DNA of 64,000 nt. Source: Pycnopodia helianthoides. Taxonomy: Eukaryota > Echinodermata > Asteroidea > Forcipulatida > Asteriidae. The DNA is taken from the NCBI GenBank assembly GCA_032158295.1, contig CM063249.1:280501-344500 (forward strand). Direction: 5' to 3'. A model generated the notes under the pieces. It was not told the DNA's origin, made no database searches, and saw only the letters and a program-made list of their open reading frames with translations. This document shows, in pieces, positions 24,801-35,959 of the stretch (positions are counted from its first letter, which is position 1; each line of letters begins with the position of its first letter). A program made the translations under genes and the position numbers.

Positions 24801-24911
24801 AACACACATCAACAGTGTGACGGACACACAGACTCCCAGGAAAATCCGATGGTACTGGGGCCCGTCCCACAGTTTCCACTGCCCCAATGTTACACTCGTC
24901 AAGTCAGACAT
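10961..24911 (-). CDS. Membrane-anchored retinol dehydrogenase 11/12-like SDR
   Basis: Four coding exons on the minus strand: 24,719-24,911; 15,546-15,788; 13,225-13,533; 10,961-11,226. Every intron is GT/AG and in phase 1; the sum is 1011 nt, 336 aa. The N-terminus carries one hydrophobic segment (about residues 23-44), then a Rossmann fold with the dinucleotide motif TGANTGIG (64-71, split across exons 1/2), NNAG (143-146, split across exons 2/3), [13 protein letters not shown] (Ser about 194) and the catalytic YARSK (Tyr218, Lys222). The end [15 protein letters not shown] and SGKYF is typical of RDH11/12. Known family role: NADP(H)-dependent retinol/retinal or lipid-aldehyde oxidoreduction at the ER or mitochondrial membrane; the exact substrate is not deducible. 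The 9-kb first intron and third intron are full of repeats. RDH13/14 membership is possible but the C-terminus fits RDH11/12 better. Confidence 0.93.
11508..12690. repeat. Telomere-type (CCCTAA)n satellite with 114-bp higher-order unit
   Basis: Degenerate CCCTAA repeats fill the block. From about 11,730 they are organised in a higher-order unit marked by CCCTAGCACTACCCC, which recurs at 11,731, 11,845, 11,959, 12,072, 12,186, 12,299, 12,410 and 12,524 (spacing 111-114 bp). Each unit also holds a run of perfect CCCTAA and the variant block CATACCCATAAACC. 114 is 19 hexamers. The block lies wholly inside intron 3 of the SDR gene. Confidence 0.95.
12711..13121 (-). mobile_element. Non-LTR retrotransposon (LINE) ORF2 C-terminal fragment
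   Basis: The minus-strand translation reads [15 protein letters not shown], then [27 protein letters not shown] and the STRGSS motif. This is the conserved region C-terminal to the reverse transcriptase of many jockey/CR1-type LINEs. After about 12,840 the frame is lost. Only about 100 residues survive and no RT or endonuclease core is present, so it is a dead, truncated copy in intron 3 of the SDR gene, next to the telomere-like satellite. Confidence 0.75.
13590..13765 (-). repeat. SINE family 2 (tRNA-derived), SDR intron 2
   Basis: On the minus strand it has a tRNA-like A box (GTGGTCTATAGTTGTAGCAC) and B box (GGTTCGAATCCCGCC). The flank CACTGTATACTCAGTACTTT is shared with 50,410-50,440 and 63,925-63,950. 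Lies just 5' (in gene orientation) of SDR exon 3. Confidence 0.65.
13920..14202 (+). repeat. LINE/SINE 3' tail ending in GAACT-type repeats
   Basis: T-rich non-coding stretch resembling the 3'UTR of a retroposon, ending in a 24-bp unit (TTAAAGAACTGAACTGAACT...) repeated about 2.5 times at 14,143-14,201. Comparable microsatellite-tailed 3' ends occur at 26,290-26,320 and about 42,990. No coding part remains. Confidence 0.45.
14233..15090. mobile_element. hAT-like non-autonomous element rich in TACTCG, with nested SINE
   Basis: The left end CAGTGGTGTAGTCCTCGTAC faces a right end whose complement begins TAGGGTGGCAGAGTAGTACT. The CAGNGGNG-like start is typical of hAT termini. The interior repeats GTACTCG/CGAGTAC many times. 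A tRNA-derived SINE (head at about 14,861-14,920, minus strand) and a 189-bp duplication sit inside. No transposase. Located in intron 2 of the SDR gene. Confidence 0.55.
14481..14860. repeat. Near-perfect 189-bp tandem duplication inside a SINE
   Basis: The segment from GCATTAATACAAGGAATATA to GTACAAGTGTCATGACC occurs at 14,481-14,669 and again at 14,672-14,860 (offset 191 bp), with no difference seen by eye. The second copy runs into the tRNA-like B box of the minus-strand SINE, so the duplicated unit is the SINE body. The identity implies a very recent event or an assembly artefact. Confidence 0.9.
15280..15540. repeat. Dispersed family A element
   Basis: Shares 'caaacct.g.aaagttcaagctcaatcggtcat', 'tagcatgc.aggcaaaactatttcaaggg' and the end ACACCCTTTAAG with copies at about 28,120-28,380, 44,720-45,010 and 47,340-47,920. 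No coding capacity; probably a MITE. Located immediately 3' (gene sense) of SDR exon 2. Confidence 0.6.
18183..18514. repeat. Minisatellite of 18-bp palindromic units
   Basis: About 17 copies of an 18-bp unit whose core AGAGCAAGCTCT is a palindrome (AGAGC/GCTCT with an AA centre); the variable spacer is TTACCG, TTACCA, GAGCGC and similar. The array is an open 6-residue repeat frame on the minus strand, but the composition is simply that of the repeat. Located in SDR intron 1. Confidence 0.95.
18751..18857. repeat. (CAA/CAG)n microsatellite
   Basis: About 35 triplets, mostly CAA with a CAG-rich centre. It would read as polyglutamine on the plus strand, but nothing around it supports a gene, and it lies in an intron of a minus-strand gene. 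Confidence 0.95.
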
Positions 24912-25894
24912 ATCTGCCAGTAATGATCTTCAGACTATTAATTAGCTTCAAATCGAAGATTAGCGCGTGTTTACTCCCTTCGCCACTTTGTTGTGATGTA
25001 GACTACCAGAGCACGAATCCCCTACAAATGCACGAAATTGACTTAACGACTTGAATCAACTTGTGGGCATCCTTGAGTCTCACTAAAGATTTCCAGCCCA
25101 CGCGCAGTGCGTCTTGAGCTACGGTACCTTTTTTATCAATGAATGTGACGACACGGCGGGTGACATTGGCGTCAGATTCCCAGAGACTCTCATTGGTAGC
25201 TAGTACCAGAAAGAGATGACGTAAGTTAATATTTTGGCAACAGCCCACGTCCGGTCGTAACGATACCCACATCGCCCGTTGTCACAGTACGTGTACATTT
25301 ACATGTGATGTACATGTACATGTACGATGCTCTACATGTAGAACCACACAAACATGTAGACATACACACAATGTACATGTACATGTGTTACACGTGTGCA
25401 AAGTTGGTCTCAGCACAACCCACACGTACGCTGTACATGTATAATCAATTACCGCTTCACACACACACACACACATGCATGCACATTTTTTCAGAAAGAA
25501 AATTCCAAAAAAGTGTTCAAGTTTCTTGCTGATGCAGTGGTCTTTATCGATGTCAAGTTATACTGTATCAGTTGGTTCAGAAGCGTCATTATTTTAGTTA
25601 AACAAAATTTATAGGTCGACACAACTTGATGATCATTCCATGTAATTTCGATTTGGGAATGATGTAAGAAAAGTAGGGCTTCCGGAAAGAATTGACGGTA
25701 GCGGTAGGCGAGTGTTTATTTATAGAACCGAGTGGCAGTGTGACTGTACGGGATTTCCCGAAACAACAGTTGTTTTGGAGATCTTATTCACGGTAGAATG
25801 TATGAGCATGGAGGAAGGAATGCAAATGATTAATTATTACTATAAAACACGATAACGTCATGTGAATCGCGTAAGAAGTACGACCCTATAACAT

Positions 25895-26320
25895 CAGAAC
25901 TCGTTGCTCTTCACTGGCTCCCCATACAACAACGTATCAAATTCAAAGTTCTTCTTCTTGTGTACAAAGCTCACCATAAACAGTCCCCATCTTACATATC
26001 TGACCTGCTACAGCTGCAACCACCAGGCAGACAGCTTAGATCATATACATCTTCTCCTCAGTTTATCGTGCCCAGAACCCATGCTGTGTCATTTGCAGAT
26101 CGCTCACTCTCCTGCTATGGACCAAAAGAATGGAACACTCTCCCAAATCACATCAAGGATGCTCAGACTGTTAATATTTTCAAGAGACTGCTCAAATGTC
26201 ATCTGTTTTCAACAAGTGTATTGTAATTAATTTCATGTAACTGTCTTTAGCGCCTTTGAACATTTTTTGTTGATTTTGGCGCTATATAAATGTTTTCTGA
26301 TTGATTGATTGATTGATGAA
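25895..26320 (+). mobile_element. 5'-truncated CR1/L2-like LINE 3' end
   Basis: The plus-strand frame reads LVALHWLPIQQRIKFKVLLL, SPSYISDLL, RTHAVSFADRSLS and GPKEWNTLP, and ends at a TAA at 26,224-26,226. This is the typical C-terminus of CR1/L2-type ORF2. A short 3'UTR with GGCGCTATATAAATG follows, then a (TGAT)n-type TGATTGATTGATTGAT tail. The 5' truncation and microsatellite tail are characteristic of this clade. The frame is open over about 110 codons, so the copy is fairly young but not autonomous. Confidence 0.85.
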
Positions 26321-27259
26321 CAATTATTACAACAGTTCATAATTATAGTATTGACTGATTAATGAGCGCATGTGGTGTAACTAGACACTTTCATTGGGGA
26401 AGGCGGGTGCAAAGAAATTGTTTTGAGGGGCGTAAAAGAGTCATGGAGCCTTCTACACAGCTCAATGGCATAATCTTTTGCTGATGTTTATCAACTTTTG
26501 ATCAATATTTGTTCATCCGTTATTTATGTAAATTTATGTCGAAATTTCTATACGACCAGTGTAGTATCTTGCCTGCCAGGGAATGCAGTGTACAGTACAA
26601 TGTCAGTTTTTTTTTCAAATAAGGTTTATATGGACTAAACTTGTACCAAACCATTTGAAGTGCAAGACGTCCAGTCATAATTGTTATTTATTTGATAATT
26701 GATTTTTCACATTTATGCATTTTCGAGACACATTTTAGAAAACCACATTTCGTATTCAGTTTTAGAAGAGTTGAAAATCATTCTATTCAAAACAAAATTC
26801 TTGAAAATAAAAATCCTTATGGCAACTTTTATATAGTAAATTTAATTTCAATCTTCATATATACAAACAGTTTGTTAAAATTGACATTGAAACAAAATTA
26901 AAACTAAGGACGAGGATGCTTATTTTTTAGAAACCCCTTTTGCCAATCGTGCCTGAATGGCGACCATGACAGACACTAGATTTAATGATAGCACGAAGGT
27001 AAGCTAGTCTCAGGTTTTCCTTCTTGGTTTGTATGTTTTACTTTTAAATTTGTCACGGCTAAATTCAACTTTCCCAACAACATTAAATGATTTGTATAGC
27101 CTTGAACTACGTTAATTAAACTAAAATATTTGAAGACAAAGAATTGTGCACTCGTTTGACTTGGTTCGAATACGCGAGAGACTGGCACACTTAATCTATG
27201 CATGGAGGACGAACTCACAAATTTGGAAACTGCCTCCATACCAGCCTAAAATTAGTCTG

Positions 27260-27530
27260 AGCGCTTGTATTCTTGGTTCCAACATCCATGTATTACACAT
27301 ACAGCGTCTTGGAACCAAGACTAGTTTATACGATGCACATTGCATGTTCACCAACTCCCCGTATTATATAAGCCCTTTTCGAAACCACGGCTTTGGGTTA
27401 GGCTCCGACTTGGGCTCCATCAGTTAATTTGAAAACATACACTTTTGATATGCAGAACTTAGATTACGCAAGACGCTGCCAAAGCTTGGAGCCTGTTAGC
27501 CCGAGCCCCGGTTTCGAAAACGGCTTTAAT
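27260..27530. repeat. Fold-back repeat
   Basis: Contains CTTGGTTCCAACATC facing GTCTTGGAACCAAG, and TTTTCGAAACCACGGCTTTGG facing CCCCGGTTTCGAAAACGGC; the parts can pair. No coding capacity. The TTCGAAAAC.GGC arms resemble sequence near 38,640-38,970. Confidence 0.4.
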
Positions 27531-28119
27531 AAAACAGATGGTGAATATTTTTTTTCCTCGCTTTCCACACCGTGGTTGAAGACATCCTTCCTCATTTCCG
27601 GAAATTTAACATCACAACCTGACACTGAATAACATACACAAAATCTAAGTACTTAATCCCCGATTGTGAAAAGACTTTGCAAGAAAAAAGCCAGTGATTC
27701 GCAAGACGGATCCTAAATAAATGTCTTAAACATCCAGCTGTGGCTTTTAAACTAACTTTATGTAATCGCCTTTGTGCCATGGGATAAGCTCTCACTGGGA
27801 GACCACCAAATCAAAAGTGCCGCTTGCTGCGAGAACAAGCTCTTAAGCTGGGGGAATGTGTTACTTTTGGTAGAAGTCAAATCTGTGGATTTGTCCCGAG
27901 CCTTTTCTCATTTGACTAAAGAGAAAACGGCTTAGCTGAGATAAGACGCGATTCCTCTATGCAGTGGTCTTACTGACAGTATTACATCCCAATGTGGTAC
28001 AAAGGTTTATCCAAGGACTGAGATATCCACATTGAAGATTTTCCGAATCAAAAACGACGTAATATTGGTAACTGTCAAGGACCAGTATCCGGCGCACGTT
28101 CATGTGACCCAGCATACAT

Positions 28120-28380
28120 GAAATGACAAACCTGTGAAAGTTTTAATTAGTTCAGTCTGTCCTCCGAGTCATGGGAAAAATATCGAAAAACCTTGTTTTC
28201 TCTGTTTATCTGGTTTTGAACTTACGAAATTGAAGCTAATTGTTTTACTCTTTTTACAAAAACTAGGCCTAATTTTAAGCAAAAGTATTTAAAGGCAACT
28301 TTGACCATCTTTATGCCACGTAAGTTATGTGTAATTCTTTCAGCATTTATATTTTTATCTTATCAGTAATTGTGTTTACA
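28120..28380. repeat. Dispersed family A element
   Basis: Shares 'gacaaacctgtgaaagttt', 'gtcatgggaaaaat', 'caaaagtatttaaaggcaactttgaccat' and 'taagttatgtg' with the copies at 15,280 and 44,720. Confidence 0.55.
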
Positions 28381-30403
28381 CACTTAAATACAAAGAGCTG
28401 GTCTTCAATCTGATGAGGTGTTTACACGAATTATTTCGCAGTTTGGTCAATTAATACAAGAACTGAGTGACTTCTGTGCTGATGGTTTTTATCACGATCT
28501 TCACCTTCCTCACAAACTTTAGGATCTACTGTTATTTGTTAGTTTCATTGAGCACAAATTCCACAGACCCGTCCGTGTTCCTCTTTAACTTTACAACGTC
28601 CTGACAAAAAGCAAACCACGTTTAGAAAGATGAAATCAAAGTAGTCAGAGCCTGGACTCAACAAAACAGTCCCTCCAAAAGTTCTTTGTATGTTAGAATA
28701 ATTTATCTTCCGGTGAACACTCTAGTGGAATGATGTGAATGATACGCTGTCTAAAATTTGATAAATTGATTCTATTTTTACACAACCGAAACATTTTGCA
28801 TTAACCGCTAAATATTATTGTCACCGTTTCACGGACCCGTGTCCAGCTTGTAAATGCCACACTACTTGTCCCAAGGCCACCATGAAATCTGTCGTCTTTC
28901 TTCGTCTGAATTCGTGTGTGGAACGGACGGGGGGGGGGGGGGGGGTTCGACTCTGACCTTAAGATCGGGAAGTATCAGTAATGCCACAAAAACCACCCCA
29001 AAACAGAAGGAAGATCCTCGGGTTTTCGTGATATCTGAAGCCGAAACCGACCACACAGGAGATAAAACAGTGGTAAGACTCAACCACCACTACGGCGGCA
29101 TGACTGCTGAAAAGCCATCATTTTGGTCGGTCGGCCCCCGGCGGACCCATGCCCGGCGCCTCATAGTGAAACGGTTTCAGCCTTGATGCTCGCACGTACA
29201 TTGCCGCTAGCCAGGCGGTGTGTCTAAGTACAGCATATCATAGAAGGCGTTGACAGACTTATGAGGCGATATTTTGTAACCAGGAGAACATGTTTGTTTT
29301 GCTTAAGAAACCATAATCTGGTTGTGTATTTGCAAGTCATAATCTCATGGGAGAGGGTATGAATTGCTGTACCAGCGTCACGGTAAACTGTTCACTGAGG
29401 CAGTATAGTTGAATAAAAAAATGGCGAGCGAACAGATTGTAAAACGCACGCACAATAAATGAGTGATAAACGACACTGAATGGGTTGAGGGGCCGATATA
29501 CTTCCCTTCTAAATGTAAAATTAAACATAATATTTTGCAAGTGTGCAGGAACTTCATCCATATTTTAAATACAACCAACATTATGAAACTGTCATCGGCT
29601 GACACTTATTCACGCTGCCTTTTGTGCTAATAATTGTGATTACGGTTTTGAAAAACGGATTCAAATACGGTGTTCAGGAATTTGTTTTCTCGCACACAAA
29701 TCGTGGTATTTCAGAACGAACTTTTCAGGTGACTGGAACAAGTGTCAGTTGGTAACGTTTCGGAATTTGTTTCTGAAGTATGTAAACTATTGTATTTATA
29801 TTTTGATAAATTGTAGCTACAATCCCGGCCATATCTCGTTTGCCCCCCCCCCCCCCCCCGTTCAATGTTGGTTCTCATTGAGCGGTCTGCGCTCCTATTC
29901 CTAACAACATTGAGCGGGGGAGCGGGGAGGGTATGTTTATTGTCATGTGGCACAATCATTTTGGCCGGGATTGTAGCATAGCTGTTTCTTGTATTAAGAG
30001 GACAGTGAAGAAAATGTTATAAAACAAGAAAAGCTTCCGCACGCTGAATTAGGTTGCCACTAAATCCACACAAAACAAAACGGGATTACAATGCAGTAAT
30101 GATATTCCTCATGATGTACAGTACAAATCACGTGTATAATGATTCATAATGCCTTACGTGCTACCCAAATTTTTCATAGCAATTACAAAATTCAGTTGGG
30201 TTGTGGAAAAGCAACGGTATATTTGTTTCTCCATTTGGGACGTCAAGCTCCATAATGGTTAAATCTCATCAGATGTATTCAAAAACTGTATTTACACCTT
30301 TCTCCTCTTTGTAAAAAAAAAAAATGTTTCTTTGTTACGAACCTAACCCTAAGAAAAAGGTCACAGTGTTCTCACATAGCCAATCCACGATCATAGTATG
30401 GGA

Positions 30404-30660
30404 TTTCATAATTTAGATTGCTAGATGTACATGTGTTCCTATGGTGTGTTTTCACGATCATCGTCTAGGCCATGGGGTTTCATACTTTATATAGCTACAT
30501 ATACGTGTGTTCCTCGTGTGTTTTCACAGCGAATTCGGAACTAGGCCACTGCGATTATAGTATTTATAGTACAGTGTTCTGAGGTGTTTCATAATATTTA
30601 GACAGCTACATGCACATGTGTTCGTAGTGTGTTTTCACAGCAAATTCGGAACTAGGCCAC
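30404..30660. repeat. Degenerate tandem repeat, three units
   Basis: Three units beginning TTTCATA at about 30,404, 30,479 and 30,586, each containing 'agct.....acatgtgttc' and GTGTGTTTTCAC, with GCGAATTCGGAACTAGGCCA in the last two. Unit length is about 75 and 107 bp. Confidence 0.7.
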
Positions 30661-32829
30661 AGTGTCATCTTCTTCACAGTGTGTCCACAGTGGGCCAAGT
30701 CACAGTGACTTCAAAACAGTGATAACAATATGTGTACACTTTGGGGTTTTTCTCTTTTATAATAATTTTTTTCCGAAGGGAAATTTCAGCTGGGAATTTA
30801 CAAGATTTGACTTCCATGGTAATTCAAGGCGACATCATTTTATACATCCGTCAAGTTCTGAATTAAATTTCTCAGGGGAATCGTTAGAGATTGTACTCCC
30901 GTAAACTGCCGGCGGACACAAAGGAGTAAGAACGGGATTTATTGTCTCCGAGCACTTTCCCGCCCTTGACCCTACGGGCCTGCCGTTCGCCAGCGACATT
31001 TAACGGCAACAGGTGTCGGCGTTACGCGCTAAACGTTACCCTCAGGACCGCGGGTAAACGAAGTACAAAGTGGTGATAAATCAGGCATCGTTTAAATCAC
31101 GAGGTGGCTCAGCGCATGACTACCCGGACACTCTGAAAGTGCACACATGATAGTTGTGTACTGTACTGTATGTAGGCTGAGTGAAGTCGGGGTGGTAGGT
31201 ACCAAAAGAGTTCATCCAGCCTTCGGCACAAGACTGCCTACAGATGACTTCCGTAGATGATACTTCACGTTTATTTTTACAAAAAAACCTTTCTGGCATC
31301 TGCGGTAACTCCGAAAAGTTTACTTGTGCACACTTTTTGCCGAAAATATACCCGCACAATCATTTTATCATGTTGTTTTTGTAGCTTTGTACAGTGTATT
31401 GAGGACTCATTTAGTTTTGAATTTCGGCTCATGAGATACTTTTCATAGTCATTATTATTAAACACTTTAATTAATTCTATGCACAAAGGAAAAGTTGAAT
31501 ATTTAATCACAGCCTACAAAACAAATATAATAATAAGTAAATAAACTGAATGAAAAAATTATGACATAGCTATTTGGCCCAAGTTGAAGGTCCCAGAGAA
31601 AAAATTACTTTCTGAGGCACAATTGGCACCAGGCGGCACGGTCAAGGTACAAGGATGGGCCTCACAACAGAGAATGCCCGGGGCCACATGGTCTGCAGTC
31701 TCGCAAGAAGGCATCGGTGGCTTTCCCTTGTTGCATCCCACGTCTTGGAATCACCGCGGGTTACCACGGATGTCTGGGGGCTAGAAAGTGTTATTGGAAA
31801 CTCACTGGTAATTCCGAAAAATGATTACACGTTGCTGGAAAGTACAGTCGGTGTAAAAGGCCGCGTAATTAGGCCCTGCTGCTGACCCGATTTGGTTGAG
31901 CTGGATCGGGATATACAGATTGTGTAAAGAAGGTCTCTTGAACAAAGTTGAGATGTAATTCCTATAGTGTTGAATAATTTATTGTCCTCTTTTTTTCTTT
32001 TGTCTTTCTTTCTAAATATCGTCACGTCACTGTGACCATGGTTAAACACGATCGTAACGAAGGCCCAATTTCATCATGGAGGACTACATAAAGGTCACAT
32101 GCGTTAAGCAGAGGAAAGCGCTTAGCAAATTTAGTAGGAGCAGGGCACCAGCCACAATGTCTATAGTATTATACGGCTTTTGGGCTGGTAACCCGTTTCT
32201 GTTTTAAAACGGTCGTAACGAAGGTTCAATTTCATCAGATATTAAACTTAGTAACGTCATAACCAGTCACATATATTTTTTTATCATAAAAAGTGAACCA
32301 ATGAATGTGACTGATTGAGTTCAACGTCTTTACGAAATAGCAAAAGAAGTGATAAATGCTTACATTGATAACGGTAAATATTTATTTCCAACAAAAATAT
32401 TAAATTTAAGATACAAGTCTATACATTCAATGACCTTGTAAATTCTGATGAGAATTGTGAACAATTTATTGACATAACAACTAAACAAATGTTAATCTAC
32501 AGCTTCTAAACAACAAAACTGTAGCACGAAAGCAAAGCCCCCCCCCCCAACTTAAAAAAATAATAAAATAGTCAAGTTAAACAGCACAAAATAATTACTT
32601 ACTTAAAGGAAACCGTGAAAATTACTATCAATATCATAAAACAGAAAGATTAAACATGAAGGAATGTAATCAACTTATAAAATATATTACCATAACAAGC
32701 CATCATTACAATGATATAATGTACCACAACCACAATATTGTACACTATAGCTAAAGCTATTCAGAAAAGACATCAGCCATATGAAGAAAAGAAAAAAAGG
32801 TAAAAAAAAGACTTTGTTTAGAACTTTCA

Positions 32830-33490
32830 TAAAATGACCATTGCTGACCGATAGGCGACTACTGGCAAAAATCTGTGTACACCCAAAATGGGGCTTGAGC
32901 CATTGAAGCGTTTGAGCCGAGTAAGATAACAAAATGAGAAGCATTCTGTAAACTTCCGTTCAATTACCACTTCTGACCTCTTGATGGCCATTGGCCAATA
33001 TTAATGAACATCCTTAGATAAATGAATTACATTTTAAATGCAAATATATATTTGTTTTTAATAAAGTGACTACTATTGACCAATAGAAGACCACTGGCCA
33101 AAATCTTTCCTCGAGCCAATAAAGTATTGAATCAAGTTAGGCTGCAATCGGCAAGAATGTTGGTATGAATCATTTTGTAAATATTCATTAAATGACCACT
33201 ACTGACCACCATTCCTAAATAGATTTTTTTTAAACATTGAAAATGTAAAAAACATTTTATTTCATTTTGTTGAAATGACCACTGCTGACCGATAGGTGAC
33301 CACTGACCAAAATCTGTGTACACCCCAAATGTAGCTCGAGCTAATGAAGCATTTTTCAAGGTCAGGCTGTAAACAGCTAAAGAATGTTGGAGAAGAAGCA
33401 CTTTGTAAATATTCATTAATGACCACAACTGACCACCATGTGACCAATGGCCAAAATGTATGACAATCCCTAGATAGGGCAGGTGTCAAT
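32830..33490. repeat. Degenerate repeat array with TGACCACTNCTGACC motif
   Basis: Units containing TGACCACTGCTGACCGATAG or a close variant followed by GCCAAAATCT recur at about 32,836, 33,066, 33,276 and 33,420, with shared flanks ('ttgtaaatattcatta', 'gtgtacacccc'). Spacing 140-230 bp. Function unknown; no coding capacity. Confidence 0.6.
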
Positions 33491-33984
33491 GTTTTAATTT
33501 GACCAAGTTGGTTAAAATCGGCCAAACAGATATGGAAATAAAGAAATAAATAATTATAGCATTACAATATTATATCACCTGTTTCGCAGGGCCGATATCA
33601 TAAACAAGATAATAACCGATGCCAAAAACAGTTCCAGTCATTTTCAAAGGTTTCTTTTGCATACCATTATACAATTAATAAGAAGAAATAACACTCAACA
33701 AGTTTGTACAATTATAAGGAGGAAAACCACAAGGGATAATAAACGTAAACTATTTCAGACTTTGCTATTGATCCAAACAGTTCCAACTTTGTCAGTGTTC
33801 GATTAGCCATTGCACGTGACGTTGCAAGACCCAAACAGCGCCCTCACTGAGGTCAATGAAGACCTATCATTGGCTGACAGTTGCGAACGGCACGTTTATA
33901 CGCGTACATGTTTCCGTTGTTTGACCTCAGCGATGGCAACCGACGCAAGGGGTCTATTGATGGCTCCTTCTCTTCAACGTTGTA

Positions 33985-34300
33985 TTTGTAGCCACCGGCA
34001 GTAGCCATAGCCGTAGCCGAAGTCGCTTGATTCGGACACCGCATAATACAATTTTACACTGCAGCCACTGTTGTATTGTTCCCTGCGTGCATTAGTAACA
34101 CTAGAATAAAAATTCCTTTACAACAATTAGGTGCCAGACTATCCAACCCCTCCGTTTGGTAAAGCCGTGTCCGAGTTGTCGGCCACGACTATGGCTGGAT
34201 CGCCGCGTCAACGTGCGTTGAAGAGAAGGACGTATTCAGCAATACCCTTAGCAACAGTCGCAGCCGTACCGGCCCGAAGTCTCCAAATCGGATACGGCTT
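33985..34300. repeat. MITE family B, one partial and one fuller copy
   Basis: The partial copy (about 33,990-34,040) has GTAGCCATAGCCGTAGCCG and ends with GATTCGGACACCG. The second (34,149-34,300) starts GTGTCCGAGTTGTCGGCCAC and ends in CCAAATCGGATACGGC, with GACTATGGCTG and CAGCCGTACCGG facing each other. Confidence 0.55.
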
Positions 34301-34768
34301 GTTAGAACTTGATGAATGAAAGAAAAACAGATGGCTGCGTTTGAAGCCCATCGGTAAACAACATGCAGGTTTTTCCTTTTGAGCTGCCTTTAAGAAGAAA
34401 ATATTGCTGAACACATTTCTGCTCAGCCACAAATGGTGACATTATTTTGGTAAGCAATTTTATTCGTTTATTTTTTATTTAAGCAGCTGTAGGAAATTGG
34501 GCTCTGGTCTGAGTTTGATGGTGGTCCCGATTCCGTCCTGTTCAAGATTGCTTATTAATTGATAATTAATAAGAACTTCATCTTTACTTCCAATCAAGAG
34601 ATGACGTCATTACACTGTCAGCTTTTCATTTAACAGTTGTCCGCTGGCCAATTGCTAGTGAGGACCAGTCACAAATCTGTTTAAGTGGTCCGTTTCAGTA
34701 TTAAAAAAGCATCCCTATTTACAGTGAAACAAACTGACGGACTGGTAAAACGACAAGAAAACTGATCC

Positions 34769-34948
34769 CGACTTGAATTCCAATCTGAGATTGTTGTTAT
34801 TTTGTCTGTCTGCATTATCCGTGTTATCCGACTTGAATTCCAATCTGAGATTGTTGTTATTTTGTCTGTCTGCATTATCCGTGTTATCCGACTTGAATTC
34901 CAATCTGAGATTGTTGTTATTTTGTCTGTCTGCATTATCCGTGTTATC
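34769..34948. repeat. Three perfect copies of a 60-bp tandem repeat
   Basis: The unit starting CGACTTGAATTCCAATCTG is repeated three times with an exact 60-bp period and no substitution seen. 60 is divisible by 3 and both strands stay open, but no gene is supported. Very recent expansion or assembly effect. Confidence 0.97.
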
Positions 34949-35788
34949 ACGCACTAAAACGCATTCTCGTGACAAGGCGATCAGGAACTTCACAAGCCAC
35001 AAAGAGGGCGCTATATAGGCCCTACTGTATATTAAGCAAATAATTATGTTAAAGTTGCATGGCCCCGATTTTTGCATAAAGATTTTGTATTTGTTTATGA
35101 TTTTTTAGATTTGTGATCTGTTAATGAATGTTGACAGATGATGCTGTTTCACAACGTTTTTAAATCAATAACTACCTCTTATCATTGATATATTTTTTCG
35201 TGCAATATCTTTAATGAGAGCTTATAACCTCCTCGAATATATAAAAATAGCTATTTTTGATTAAACAAAAGTTGTCAATCAAATCGGGCATACCGGAAAA
35301 ATCAGACCTAGCATCTTAATGTGTAGTTTTACTTAATCATCAAAATGATACATTACCATAATTGAAGGTTATGATATTAATTGGTTTTTGTCAACTTAAT
35401 GCTGATTTGTAGGAAAATTATAAATATCACTAGTAACATTTTGCAGCCAAATATGGTGTCTTCTTTGCTGAGAAAACGACCAATAAAATGTCATGATATC
35501 TTCATCAAAAACGTCGAATCCACCCACGTTTAGTGAGAGGTGACAGCGGGTACCGACCGCATCTCTGGCCGCAGCATTCACACAAGGATACCACGGGAGT
35601 TTAAATCTCCAAATGTTTGCCCGAATATTCATATAATATTCAATTGTATTCATTATTTTCATTATATTCACCATTATCATCTTCATAACGAGTTGAGTAT
35701 CATAGGCTTCTGGATCACACAAACAAAATGCAGGGGTCATTATCAAAATATGACCCTTCCTTACACATCACTGTTAGACTGAGGGGGT

Positions 35789-35959
35789 TTACTTACTTGC
35801 CGGTAAATCAAACGACAACGTCTGAGTGGAGCCTCTTCTTCTGATCCTTGCACATAGCTTTCCCCAAGTGGATGGGCTCGTGTATGACAATGTATACAGC
35901 CAGGGGTTGATAGCAGAGTTGATGGGTAGAATGAGAATCACTGTCCACGCATACATCGT
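35789..35959 (-). CDS. Receptor exon: TM7 and short C-terminal tail
   Basis: 57 codons in phase 0. WTVILILPINSAINPWLYTL is TM7, with NPWLY as the NPxxY equivalent; the LPINSAxNP string is characteristic of LRR-GPCRs. The tail has an Arg-rich stretch and ends with a TAA. The last codons overlap a strong splice-donor-like GTAAGT, so a spliced, longer tail is possible. Confidence 0.9.
   Translation of the reverse strand, partial: TMYAWTVILILPINSAINPWLYTLSYTSPSTWGKLCARIRRRGSTQTLSFDLPASK

Larger units (their letters stand above)
24912..35788. other. Gene-poor spacer between SDR and receptor genes
   Basis: No protein-coding exon could be supported. It should contain the SDR promoter (just above 24,911, gene reading left) and the receptor's 3'UTR (below 35,789). 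Contents: a GTACATGT-rich simple zone (25,270-25,480), a LINE 3' end (25,895-26,320), fold-back sequence (27,260-27,530), a family-A element (about 28,120-28,380), G/C runs (28,930 and 29,840), tandem repeats (30,404-30,660, 32,830-33,490 and 34,769-34,948) and family B/D MITE pieces (32,065-32,170 and 33,985-34,300). Confidence 0.6.

Noticed and set aside
25003..25272. 89-aa minus-strand frame upstream of SDR exon 1
   Set aside because: Normal composition but no recognised family, no supported splice to SDR exon 1; could be 5'UTR. Not enough to call a gene.
34681..35077. 89-120 aa frames with three identical 20-residue repeats
   Set aside because: Created by the 60-bp tandem repeat; open in several frames and both strands.
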